Source: JBOFHT01 sp051649785
GTDB lineage: Archaea > Methanobacteriota > Methanobacteria > Methanobacteriales > Methanobacteriaceae
Reading direction: 5' to 3'
NCBI GenBank assembly: GCA_051649785.1
Contig: JBOFHT010000077.1
Span: 1 to 20,169 of the forward strand
Length of the DNA stretch: 20,169 nt
The notes below the pieces were generated by a model that did no database searches, had not been told where the DNA came from, and worked only from the letters and a program-made list of their open reading frames with translations. Below are positions 8,013-15,776 of the stretch, piece after piece. The position numbers and the translations under genes are program-made. Numbering within the stretch: position 1 is the first letter of the stretch; each line of letters begins with the position of its first letter.

Positions 8013-8181
8013 TAAAATCCTTATTTTTACTTATAAAGGATTATTTTAATGAATTGATAAGGAACTATTATACATCTAACAACCAGCACTAAAGTATAAT
8101 AATTACTTATAACAAGCATAATGAGAAACAACTTTTTCATACCTAGCACCCCATAATAATAGGATAAAAATAAGGATTTTA
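8013..8181. other. 17-nt inverted repeat enclosing a smaller hairpin: candidate structured RNA
   Basis: TAAAATCCTTATTTTTA at 8013-8029 is exactly complementary to 8165-8181. Within the 135-base loop is a second inverted repeat, TATTATAC at 8066-8073 with GTATAATA at 8094-8101. The arrangement could fold as a long stem with an internal hairpin. No coding frame fits. Confidence 0.35.
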
Positions 8182-8509
8182 AAAGACACATTTGATAAAA
8201 TAATAAATTTAAATAGACAGTTAGTCTAAATATTACTATAGCTAGAACTTAAAAATTAGATAAAAAATGGATATAAAAAGCTAGTAAAATTAAAAAAAAT
8301 ATCTAAAAAAAGGAAAAAAGTAGTGAAAAATTAAATTTTTTAAATATGGTAATTAATAATATTAAACTCAAAAAACCATTGAATATTATTATAAATTAAA
8401 ATAATATAAATAAAAACATAAAAAAGCTAATATTTTATACAAATAGTCAAATTAGGCAAATAATTAATAGTAGAATTGCTAGAATTATTAAAATTATTAG
8501 TGGAAAATG

Positions 8510-8518
8510 TATATATAA
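8510..8518 (+). promoter_or_regulatory. TATA-like box inside the 1.2-kb gap
   Basis: TATATATAA on the plus strand, followed by AC. A start about 25 bases downstream would transcribe the stem-loop at 8617-8650 and lies over 400 bases ahead of twy1, which has a closer TATA box of its own. Confidence 0.3.
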
Positions 8519-8734
8519 ACTCAATAGTGATTATAATGTTAGTTAAAATAATATAATCATTAAAAAGATTATTTATTTAAGTTAACATAGTTTTATCAAT
8601 TTAAACACAAAATAAGCTAGTTTTAATAGAATTATAGCAAATAAAACTAGTTATATTATAATTAACATTAATATTACCTATAGTATAATTCAAAACAACT
8701 TTAAAATTAATTTAAATAAATAAAATATAAATAA

Positions 8735-8848
8735 AAAAATAGTAAAGATAATAAAAATAATAAAAATGATAAAGATAATGAAGATAATAAAAGTAATGAA
8801 AATCTTAGAGATACTTTTTTGGAAATTGTTTTAGAATATAATAAATAA
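8735..8848 (+). pseudogene. Short open relic with 9-nt (Lys-Asp-Asn-like) repeats
   Basis: From 8744 seven 9-nt units follow one another (AAAGATAAT, AAAAATAAT, AAAAATGAT, AAAGATAAT, GAAGATAAT and so on) and read in frame as a KDN/KNN/EDN run, followed by a non-repetitive NLRDTFLEIVLEYNK and a stop at 8846-8848. The frame is bounded by a stop at 8732-8734 and contains no ATG, GTG or TTG ahead of the repeats. It may be the tail of a decayed gene or chance in A-rich DNA. Confidence 0.25.
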
Positions 8849-8923
8849 ATACTATGAATAAGAATATTAATAATAAAGAATAATAGTAATGAAAATTAAA
8901 TTAATGGAAATTAAATTAAAAGA

Positions 8924-8931
8924 TTTAAATA
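8924..8931 (+). promoter_or_regulatory. TATA box of twy1, suggesting a leaderless transcript
   Basis: TTTAAATA followed by AAC is centred about 28 bases before the twy1 ATG, and no SD precedes that ATG. With the usual archaeal spacing transcription would begin at or next to the start codon. Confidence 0.45.
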
Positions 8932-8955
8932 AACTAAGAAAAAAATCTGATTAAT

Positions 8956-9876
8956 ATGGCTAATGCACTCACTAATGAAGAAATAATGAAGCTAGAAAAA
9001 AGTGGATATCGTTTTGTTGGAAAACATAATCATACAGCTACCAAAATATGTCACTGGACAAAAAAAAGTATTTTAGATGAAGGATACTGCTATAAACAGA
9101 AATTTTATGGAATTGAAAGCCATAGATGTTTACAAATGTCACCAGCTATTCCATTTTGCCATCAAAAATGTTCATTTTGTTGGAGAGACCTTTCAATGAC
9201 TAAAAGTGAGTGGGTTGGTGAATATGATGAACCAAAAGATATAATTGATCAAAGTATTGAAGCTCAAAGAAATCTTTTATGTGGGTTTTTTGGTAATGAT
9301 AAAGCGAATCTAGAAAAATTAGAAGAATGTAAAGAACCTAATAATGCAGCTATTTCATTAGCAGGAGAACCAATGTTATATCCTGATATTAATGGATTAC
9401 TGGAAGAATTTAAAAAAAGGGATTTTACAACTTTCCTTGTTACAAATGGATTAATGAGTGAAAAATTAGGAAACCTTAATACTGAACCAACACAAGTATA
9501 TGTTTCCTTAGATGCAGCTGATAAAAAAACATATAATGAATTATGTAACCCTCAAATAAATAATGGTTGGGAAGAGTTAAACAAGTCTCTTAGCATATTA
9601 GATAGTTTCTCAACTAGAACATGCATACGAACAACATGTGTTAAAGGAAAAAACATGGAAAATCCCAAAGATTTTGGAAAATTAATAGAAAAAGCAGATC
9701 CAAAGTTTGTAGAAATAAAAGCATATATGTGTGTAGGATACTCAAGGCAAAGATTAACATTAGATAATATGCCCGAATTCAATGAAGTTATTGATTTTGC
9801 ACAAAAAGTAGCTGAAAGCTGTGGAAAAGAACTAGTAAATGAATCAGAAGTAAGTAGAGTAGTACTATTAGAATAA
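8956..9876 (+). CDS. twy1: tRNA 4-demethylwyosine synthase Twy1 (Taw1), radical SAM
   Basis: Builds the tricyclic wyosine base at position 37 of tRNA-Phe by condensing N1-methylguanosine with pyruvate. The 306-residue length fits the archaeal family, which lacks the flavodoxin domain of eukaryotic TYW1. The radical SAM motif is CHQKCSFC (Cys68, Cys72, Cys75). Three further cysteines, Cys32, Cys45 and Cys58, are spaced 13 and 13, the same spacing as the ligands of the second 4Fe-4S cluster in the Methanocaldococcus enzyme. SLAGEPMLYPD is the GGE-type SAM-binding region. The start ATG is preceded by a TATA box but no SD. Single-gene unit, divergent from the transglutaminase-like gene. Confidence 0.95.
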   Translation: MANALTNEEIMKLEKSGYRFVGKHNHTATKICHWTKKSILDEGYCYKQKFYGIESHRCLQMSPAIPFCHQKCSFCWRDLSMTKSEWVGEYDEPKDIIDQSIEAQRNLLCGFFGNDKANLEKLEECKEPNNAAISLAGEPMLYPDINGLLEEFKKRDFTTFLVTNGLMSEKLGNLNTEPTQVYVSLDAADKKTYNELCNPQINNGWEELNKSLSILDSFSTRTCIRTTCVKGKNMENPKDFGKLIEKADPKFVEIKAYMCVGYSRQRLTLDNMPEFNEVIDFAQKVAESCGKELVNESEVSRVVLLE

Positions 9877-9964
9877 TTTACAGAATATAAAAAAGTTAAA
9901 AAAGTAAAATAGTAAAAAATAGCAATTAAAATAAAATATTAATAGCTATTTAAAAGTTTTAAAT

Positions 9965-9974
9965 TAATTTTTTA
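9965..9974 (+). terminator. Possible T-tract terminator downstream of twy1
   Basis: A short TAATTTTTTA run follows twy1 by about 90 bases, just before the 3' end of the converging frameshifted gene. Short and single, so uncertain. Confidence 0.3.
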
Positions 9975-9978
9975 AGTA

Positions 9979-10691
9979 TTAGTAATTTAATCTAAAAAAA
10001 CTTTCAATTACGTACATATCAAAAGGATATCCTTCCCATACTATACATATCTGTTTTCCTTTGATTTCTATAATAGCAATAGTAGAATTTTCATATAAAT
10101 CTTCAGAACCAAACCTTTCACCAGTATGAACTATAACAAATGAATTTCCATTGAATTTCCGATTTTCAACTGTAATATTCTGTTTAGTATTCTTATTTTT
10201 ATAATCAGTAGCATAGCATCAGCACGATTAAAAGCATTTGCATCTGTTATATCAATGTCAAAACTTTTATAGCTACCATTAATCTCATCATAAGTCCTTA
10301 ACTGACTATAATTTGCATAACCATAATGGATATCATCGGAATCATTATGATTAGGATCATAATCTTTTCCATCATAAAATCCATCAAAATCCTTGTTATA
10401 ATACTGTTTAGCATACTTATCTTTAACAAAAAATTTAAGACCTGCTAAAGTTATTAGAGAATATCCTTCTTTTGGAGTAATTGAACTCACATTAGAACTA
10501 TTTAAAGAATTATTAGTATTATTAGCTATTAAAACATTATTAGTATCATTATTATCAAAAAATCCATTATAATAAGCAACAGCTGTCACGACTAATAAAA
10601 TAGCCACTACAATAATTAAAACAGCTAACACCTTATTATCCTCAAATCCTTTTTCTTTATCATTATTATCAATTTTACTCCTAATATCCAT
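9979..10691 (-). pseudogene. Frameshifted membrane-anchored protein, paralog of the next gene
   Basis: Function unknown. Starts at ATG 10691 behind AGGTGAT; a GTG nine bases earlier is in frame but has no SD. The intact part reads a charged N-terminus, one membrane segment (about residues 21-40), an Asn-rich stretch and the shared block TPKEGYSLITLAGLKFFVKDKYA. At 10209-10218 the sequence TAGCA occurs twice in tandem; this shifts the frame and the product ends at 10131 after an unrelated tail. Removing one 5-bp unit restores a frame to a TAA at 9979-9981, giving about 235 residues ending FVIVHTGERF ... IVWEGYPFDMYVIESFFRLNY, which aligns with the neighbouring paralog (TIVHTDKNY ... IIWEGYSFDMYVLKSFFKLN, 234 residues). 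So it is a recent or reversible inactivation rather than an old relic. Confidence 0.85.
10209..10218. repeat. 5-bp tandem duplication causing the frameshift
   Basis: TAGCATAGCA on the plus strand. Deleting one unit restores the paralogous reading frame exactly. Confidence 0.8.
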
Positions 10692-10738
10692 GATAATCAC
10701 CTAGATACAATATTTATTTTAATAAGATAACTTATGAA

Positions 10739-11443
10739 CTAATTTAACTTAAAAAAACTCTTAAGAACATACATATCAAAAGAATATCCTTCCCAAATAA
10801 TATTAATGTTTTTACCATTTAAATTAAAAATAGCACTTGTTGATTCACCAACTATGTTTTGAGAAGAATAATTTTTATCAGTATGCACAATAGTTACTTT
10901 ATGACCCTCAACAACAATCTCTTCAAACTCAATACTCTTAGAATTTATATCATTAAAAGCAAAATATGACCCTACATCAATCTCCCTAGCATAAGATATA
11001 TGGACTGAAAATATTTTATGGCCATCCATATAATAAATACTACTTGAATTTATAAATGACCTATCAAAATCATCCTCCGAATTTAATGTAGAATAATAAT
11101 CCTTCCCACCCGGAAATGAATTGAAATATTCACCATTATTATATTTTTTGGCATACTTATCTTTAACAAAAAATTTAAGACCTGCTAAAGTTATTAAAGA
11201 ATATCCCTCTTTTGGAGTAACTAAACTCACATTAGAACTATTTAAAAAATTATTAGTATCATTAATCACTAAAACATTATTAGTATCATTATTATCAAAA
11301 AATCCATTATAATAAGCAAGAGTAGTAGCTACTAATAAAAAAACAACTAAAAGAGCCAAAATAATTAAAAACACCTTATTCTTTCTAAATTTACTTCTTT
11401 TTCCCATTTTACTATTATTATTAACTTTATCTCTTTGATTCAT
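10739..11443 (-). CDS. Membrane-anchored protein of unknown function (intact paralog)
   Basis: Not recognised as a named family. With the start at ATG 11443, seven bases after a GGAGG, the product has 234 residues; an earlier ATG at 11488 lacks an SD. A basic N-terminus (GKRSKFRKNK) precedes one hydrophobic segment (about residues 24-44), so the remaining domain should face outside. Then come an Asn-rich linker (DNNDTNN, NSSN), the block TPKEGYSLITLAGLKFFVKDKYA and a C-terminal domain ending IIWEGYSFDMYVLKSFFKLN. It lies 47 bases upstream of the frameshifted paralog on the same strand. DNA for the linker and shared block is almost identical between the two, while the C-terminal halves have diverged. 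No cysteine pairs or catalytic motif are evident. Confidence 0.8.
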   Translation of the reverse strand: MNQRDKVNNNSKMGKRSKFRKNKVFLIILALLVVFLLVATTLAYYNGFFDNNDTNNVLVINDTNNFLNSSNVSLVTPKEGYSLITLAGLKFFVKDKYAKKYNNGEYFNSFPGGKDYYSTLNSEDDFDRSFINSSSIYYMDGHKIFSVHISYAREIDVGSYFAFNDINSKSIEFEEIVVEGHKVTIVHTDKNYSSQNIVGESTSAIFNLNGKNINIIWEGYSFDMYVLKSFFKLN

Positions 11444-11490
11444 GATACTTCCTCCTGTAACCAGTTGGTATTTTTGTATATACTCCAAGT

Positions 11491-11505
11491 AGTATTTATA
11501 TTTAT
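11491..11505 (-). promoter_or_regulatory. Candidate TATA box of the paralog pair
   Basis: Minus-strand ATAAATATAAATACT, about 50-60 bases ahead of the ATG at 11443. A start site near 11470 would leave a leader of some 30 bases containing the GGAGG SD. Confidence 0.4.
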
Positions 11506-11756
11506 CGTATGTACTTGCTACACTTTAATTGAGAAGTATGCTTATTATAACCCTATATAAAAGCATTATAATAATTAAAATAATATTTAATCCCAAATTA
11601 GATAAATTAGATAAATTTAAGCTTTTTATGGAAAAAACAAATAATTTTTAATATATTTCTAAAAATTAAGAATAATAAAAGAAAAAATTACTATAATAAT
11701 TAAATAATAATAAATATATTTTTTATAATACTATTTATTAATTAAAACTTGAAAAT

Positions 11757-11793
11757 TAAAAAAAGAATATGAAAATGAAAAGAAAAAGTAGAA
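11757..11793 (-). terminator. T-rich terminator of the kor-sucC operon
   Basis: About 25-60 bases after the sucC stop the minus strand has CTTTTTCTTTTC followed by CTTTTTTTAATTTTC, serial T tracts of the archaeal terminator type. Confidence 0.45.
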
Positions 11794-11816
11794 TCTATTT
11801 ACAATTTAAAAGATTA

Positions 11817-12923
11817 TTATTCTAAAGAATTACAAATCTCAACAGCTTTCTTAGCCGCATCTTCCATAGAAATTTCAAATGGAATACCTGCTTCTTTAAG
11901 TAATCTTTGACCTTCTTCTTCATTAGTTCCTGTAAGACGTATTACAATATTAATCTTACGTTTAGACTCATTTAAAGTCTTAATAACACCTTTAGCTACG
12001 TCATCAGCCCTAGTAATTCCACCAAGAACATTTAAAAATACTACTTTTACAGGAGAATAATTAAGAACTAAATTAAGTGCTTTTTTAATAGTTTCTTCAG
12101 AAGCACCACCACCAATATCTAAGAAAGTAGCAGGTTCACCACCATAAAGCTTTATCATATCCATACCCGTTAAAGTAAGCCCTGCACCATTACCAATAAC
12201 TGCAATATCCCCATCTAACTTAACAAAAGCAAATTCCTTAGTTTTAAATTCATCAAGCTCCATAGCCTCTTTATGACGGAATAGTGAATCATCTTCAATT
12301 TCTAATTTCCCATCCCCTGCCACTAGACCATCATCTGTTAAAATTAAAGGGTTAATTTCCGCTATTTGAGCATCATATTTGTCAAAGATATTATAAAGCT
12401 TCCAAATAATATTTCCAAGAGGAGATATTAATTCAGAACCAACACCCATTTTTCTAGCTATTTCACGAGATTCATAAGGTAAAAACTCATCACGAGGATC
12501 AACATAGTACTTAATAATTTTATCAGGGTTATCAACAGCTAATTGTTCAATTTCAACGCCACCTTCCCTACTAGCCATGATAACTGGTCTTTTAGCAGTC
12601 CTATCAATAGCTACACTTAAAAAAAACTCTTCTTTAACATTCAATTTTTCTTCAACAAGTAAAAAATTAACTTTTTCCCCTTTGATTTCCATGTTAAGAA
12701 TATTTTTAGCTACTTCTAAAGCCTCACCAGGATTATCTGCAAATTGAATACCTCCAGCTTTTCCACGACCACCAATTAATACTTGAGCTTTTAAAGCAAC
12801 TGGACGATTCATTTTAGTAGCTATATCCATTGCACGCTCTGCATTATAGGCACGATGCCCTTCAGGAATAGCTATTCCTCCTTTTTTAAATAATTTCTTT
12901 GCACTACGTTCATAAAATTTCAA
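11817..12923 (-). CDS. sucC: Succinyl-CoA synthetase (ADP-forming) beta subunit
   Basis: Couples succinyl-CoA, ADP and phosphate to succinate, CoA and ATP, or the reverse, with an alpha subunit (SucD) not encoded here. The 368 residues carry the ATP-grasp half (ALKAQVLIGGRGKAGGIQ near 43-60, then the FLLVEEKL region and NPLILTDDG for metal binding) and the C-terminal CoA-ligase half (NGAGLTLTGMD, FLDIGGGAS, LNVLGGITRADD). The start is a TTG behind GGGGGATGA; it gives the standard N-terminus MKFYERSAKKLF. Last gene of the kor operon, 75 bases after korC. In this lineage SucC supplies succinyl-CoA to the Kor reaction in the reductive branch of an incomplete TCA cycle. Confidence 0.96.
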   Translation of the reverse strand: MKFYERSAKKLFKKGGIAIPEGHRAYNAERAMDIATKMNRPVALKAQVLIGGRGKAGGIQFADNPGEALEVAKNILNMEIKGEKVNFLLVEEKLNVKEEFFLSVAIDRTAKRPVIMASREGGVEIEQLAVDNPDKIIKYYVDPRDEFLPYESREIARKMGVGSELISPLGNIIWKLYNIFDKYDAQIAEINPLILTDDGLVAGDGKLEIEDDSLFRHKEAMELDEFKTKEFAFVKLDGDIAVIGNGAGLTLTGMDMIKLYGGEPATFLDIGGGASEETIKKALNLVLNYSPVKVVFLNVLGGITRADDVAKGVIKTLNESKRKINIVIRLTGTNEEEGQRLLKEAGIPFEISMEDAAKKAVEICNSLE

Positions 12924-12998
12924 AATTTCATCCCCCTTTGTACTTAAGTAAATAATATTAAGTAATTTAGTAAGTAAAATAAGAAAAATAGGTAATAA

Positions 12999-13544
12999 TC
13001 AAACTAAATTGTATCCTGCTTCAAATGCAGATAAGTTTTTTTCCTCAGTTCCTTTTGGAACACTTTGCTTAATGGCTCCAACTGCAGAATCATGAGATAC
13101 AATATTAGTAGCTTTTACAATAGCCCCAATCATTACAATATTAGCTACAATTGGAAGACCAATAACTTCCCTCGCTGTATTAGTAGCTTGTGCCTTAAAA
13201 AGGTTAATATTACGCTCTTTAACAAAATCAATAATTTCTTCTTCATCAACCATATCAGGATCAATAATTAAAGTCCCATTATGTTTTAAATCATCCATAT
13301 ACTTAATTAATGATTCATGAGACATTGCAACTAAAACATCTGGACTTTGAACCTTGGGATAGTCAATTTCAGCATCTGAAATAACAATTTCAGTTCTTGA
13401 TGCCCCACCACGAGCTTCAGGACCATAAGATTGAGTCTGAACTGCATAAATACCATCAAAAAGTGAAGCAGCCTTACCAATAATAATTCCTGCCAAGATT
13501 ACACCTTGGCCTCCAAATCCAGCTATACGAACTTCTTTTCTCAA
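12999..13544 (-). CDS. korC: 2-oxoglutarate:ferredoxin oxidoreductase gamma subunit KorC
   Basis: Gamma domain of the thiamine-diphosphate enzyme that interconverts 2-oxoglutarate + CoA with succinyl-CoA + CO2 using ferredoxin. Diagnostic residues are RIAGFGGQGVILAG near the N-terminus and QTQSYGPEARGGASR in the middle. I place the start at the TTG at 13544: GAGATGAT lies just upstream with the spacing used by other genes here, and the product then begins MRKEVRIAGFGGQG, as usual for the family, with 181 residues. In-frame ATGs at 13553 and 13568 would add three or eight residues and have no SD. An unusual 150-base repeat-bearing gap separates it from korB. Confidence 0.94.
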   Translation of the reverse strand: MRKEVRIAGFGGQGVILAGIIIGKAASLFDGIYAVQTQSYGPEARGGASRTEIVISDAEIDYPKVQSPDVLVAMSHESLIKYMDDLKHNGTLIIDPDMVDEEEIIDFVKERNINLFKAQATNTAREVIGLPIVANIVMIGAIVKATNIVSHDSAVGAIKQSVPKGTEEKNLSAFEAGYNLV

Positions 13545-13611
13545 AATAATCATCTCATTAAAATTCATATTTATAATAATAGTAATAATAGTAATAATAA
13601 TAACAGTAGTA

Positions 13612-13690
13612 GTAATATTTATAATAGTTATGATAATAGTTGTAATAATATGTATAATAGTTATGATAACAGTTGTAGTAATATTTATAG
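13612..13690. repeat. 33-nt tandem repeats between korB and korC
   Basis: Copy 1 (13612-13644) and copy 2 (13645-13677) match at 30 of 33 positions, and copy 3 begins at 13678 but diverges after about 12 bases. AGT/AAT-type triplet runs lie on the other side (13570-13611). On the plus strand it reads as an Asn/Tyr/Ser-rich frame (YNSYDNSC twice), antisense to the operon. Confidence 0.85.
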
Positions 13691-13724
13691 TAATAATTAT
13701 AATAATGTTTTTAAATTGCCATTA

Positions 13725-14621
13725 TTAATCAGTGTAAGCTGATTTAATTTTTTGAACACTACCACATTGTTCTTTACTTAAATTGCAAAGATTATCGGAA
13801 AATTCAGCTCTTGTTTTATTGACAAATTCCCCTACAATAATTTTTCCTTCAAGATCTTCTTTAAGCATATTATCTGCTTTTCTTTTATTAATACTAGTTT
13901 CATTCATAATCTTAAACATGTCCCCTGGAGACCTAATTTTGTTTTTTCTTCCAAAATAAGTAGGACATTGGGATACAATTTCAACAAATGAAAATCCAGG
14001 GTTTAGAAGAGCTTTCTTAATAGAATTAGACAATTGAATGGGGTGAGTAGTTGTCCACCTAGCTACATAGCTAGCTCCAGCGGCTTCAACTAATTTAGCT
14101 AAATCAAATGGTTTATCTGATGAACCATAAGGTGCTGTACTCCCATAACTACCTTCTGGAGAAGTAGGACTAATTTGGCCACCAGTCATTCCATAGATAT
14201 TATTATTTACACAAATAACAGTTAAATTAATATTACGCCTAGCCCCATGAATTAAGTGATTTCCACCAATAGCAGCAGCATCACCATCTCCAGTAAAAAC
14301 AACTACATTTAAATTAGGATTACCTGATTTAAGACCAGTAGCAAATGCAATAGCTCGCCCATGAGTAGTATGAAGAGAATCACATTTAACATAACCAGGG
14401 ATTCTTGAAGAACAACCAATACCTGAAACCATAGCTACATCTTTTAAATCAATTTCTGCGAGTTCCATACCCCTAAAGAAAGTATTCATAGCAGTTCCAT
14501 TGCCACAACCTCCACAAAATATATGAGGAAGCCTATCCTCACGCAAATACTTTAAAAAAGGACTATTCATTTCACAAGTATTATTTGTGTTAGTCTTGTT
14601 ATCATTATCCATATTTCCCAT
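13725..14621 (-). CDS. korB: 2-oxoglutarate:ferredoxin oxidoreductase beta subunit KorB
   Basis: Thiamine-diphosphate-binding subunit of the Kor complex. The 298 residues contain HIFCGGCGNG (about 33-42), GIGCSSR (68-73), and the cofactor motif GDGDAAAIGGNH (111-122) ending in NNNIYGMTGGQ (139-149); LNPGFSFVEIVSQCPTYFGRKN is also typical. The ATG follows the korA stop directly, with the SD (GGAGG) inside the last korA codons, so the two are translationally coupled. The first ~20 residues (MGNMDNDNKTNTNN) are Asn-rich and precede the usual start of the family (SPFLKYLREDRLPH). An internal ATG at residue 4 is also possible. Confidence 0.96.
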   Translation of the reverse strand: MGNMDNDNKTNTNNTCEMNSPFLKYLREDRLPHIFCGGCGNGTAMNTFFRGMELAEIDLKDVAMVSGIGCSSRIPGYVKCDSLHTTHGRAIAFATGLKSGNPNLNVVVFTGDGDAAAIGGNHLIHGARRNINLTVICVNNNIYGMTGGQISPTSPEGSYGSTAPYGSSDKPFDLAKLVEAAGASYVARWTTTHPIQLSNSIKKALLNPGFSFVEIVSQCPTYFGRKNKIRSPGDMFKIMNETSINKRKADNMLKEDLEGKIIVGEFVNKTRAEFSDNLCNLSKEQCGSVQKIKSAYTD

Positions 14622-15761
14622 TTAAATCCCTCCTATATCTTTAATTTTAGCTAAAATTTCATTTGGTTTGTGAATTTCTCCCCCAATTTTAGGTAAAAGA
14701 TAAGTATTAGCTTTTCCACCCGCTACTCTTTGAATATCATAAAATACTTGACCTAAATTCATTTCAACTACTAATAAATTATCTGCAATTTCTGCAATTG
14801 CGTTAATTTCTTCTTCAGGAAGTGGCCAAACAATATTTAGCTTAATACAACCTGCTTTAATTCCTTCAGCCCTTGCATTTTTAATAGCTGTAGCTACTGA
14901 ACGAGAAGGAGCTCCAAATGACACTACAATAATATCAGCATCATCACAATTAGTTTTTTCAACTGAACAAATATCCTTACGGTTTTTAAGTATTTTATCA
15001 CATAATCTATTAACTAATTTAGAATGTGCATCAGGAGAAGAAGTATCAGGATACCCTTGTTCATTATGAGTTAAACCAGTAACATGTAATTTATATCCAT
15101 CTCCAAATGCAGGCATAGGTGGAGTACCTGTAGAATCAGCTTTAAATGGTAAAAATTCACCAGATTCAGGACTTTCTTTTGGCATTTGTCTTTTATAAGT
15201 TTTAATATTATCTGGAACTATTATTTTTTCACGCATATGACCCACAATTTCATCACTAAGAAGAATAACTGGAATCCTATATTTTTCACTTAATTCAAAT
15301 GCTTTTACAGTAAAATCAAAGCATTCTTGAACTGAAGAAGGACATAAAGCTATTGGTTCATAGTCCCCATGAGACCCCCAACGAGCTTGCATCATATCAC
15401 TTTGAGAAGCCATAGTTGGTTGAGCTGTTGAAGGAGAACCTCTTTGAACATTAATAATAACCATAGGAGTCTCTGTCATTTGTGCATATCCTATATGTTC
15501 TTGCATTAAAGAAAATCCTGGTCCTGATGTAGAAGTCATTGCTTTTAAACCACTCCATGATGCACCAATTACAGCACCCAAAGCAGCTATCTCATCTTCC
15601 ATTTGTATAAAAGAGCCGCCTAATTTAGGTAACATAACAGCTATGTCTTCAGCTACTTCAGTTGAAGGAGTTATAGGATATCCTGCAAAGAACCTACATC
15701 CTGCTTTTATAGCTCCAATTGCACATGCTTCATTACCTTGAATAAAAAGTTCACTATCCAT
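14622..15761 (-). CDS. korA: 2-oxoglutarate:ferredoxin oxidoreductase alpha subunit KorA
   Basis: Alpha subunit of the Kor complex, carrying the pyrimidine-side domain and the core domain of the 2-oxoacid:ferredoxin oxidoreductase family. In 379 residues: GNEACAIGAIKAGCRFFAGYPITPSTEVAE (about 9-38), MEDEIAALGAVIGASWSG, the TSTSGPGFSLMQE loop, and the C-terminal VVSFGAPSRSV and PLPEEEINAIAE segments. The GYPITPS motif marks the 2-oxoglutarate/isovalerate type. The ATG follows GGGTGATTTT, 15 bases after korD. Operon order D-A-B-C-sucC agrees with a single transcript. Confidence 0.97.
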   Translation of the reverse strand: MDSELFIQGNEACAIGAIKAGCRFFAGYPITPSTEVAEDIAVMLPKLGGSFIQMEDEIAALGAVIGASWSGLKAMTSTSGPGFSLMQEHIGYAQMTETPMVIINVQRGSPSTAQPTMASQSDMMQARWGSHGDYEPIALCPSSVQECFDFTVKAFELSEKYRIPVILLSDEIVGHMREKIIVPDNIKTYKRQMPKESPESGEFLPFKADSTGTPPMPAFGDGYKLHVTGLTHNEQGYPDTSSPDAHSKLVNRLCDKILKNRKDICSVEKTNCDDADIIVVSFGAPSRSVATAIKNARAEGIKAGCIKLNIVWPLPEEEINAIAEIADNLLVVEMNLGQVFYDIQRVAGGKANTYLLPKIGGEIHKPNEILAKIKDIGGI

Positions 15762-15776
15762 AAAATCACCCTTTTA

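Larger units (their letters stand above)
7742..8955. other. 1.2-kb intergenic region with inverted repeats
   Basis: No complete gene was found on either strand. It contains a 10-nt inverted repeat at 7818-7827/7870-7879 (ATTGTTTAAT/ATTAAACAAT), a 17-nt inverted repeat at 8013-8029/8165-8181, a plus-strand TATA-like string at 8510-8518, a 9-bp stem at 8617-8625/8642-8650, and an open repetitive relic at 8735-8848. It separates the divergent transglutaminase-like gene and twy1, so it also holds their promoters. Confidence 0.5.
11489..11816. other. Intergenic region between the paralog pair and sucC
   Basis: No gene seen. Contains a candidate minus-strand TATA box for the paralog pair (11491-11505, reading ATAAATATAAATACT) and, near sucC, T-rich minus-strand tracts. 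Confidence 0.5.

Noticed and set aside
10691..11488. Longer starts (GTG at 10700, ATG at 11488) for the paralog pair
   Set aside because: Both lack an SD, while the ATGs at 10691 and 11443 have one at the right distance and give matching N-termini.
13506..13742. 78-residue Asn/Ser/Tyr-rich plus-strand frame between korB and korC
   Set aside because: It begins inside the antisense of korC without an SD and its body is the 33-nt repeat tract; more simply explained by the repeat than by a gene. Kept as a repeat finding.
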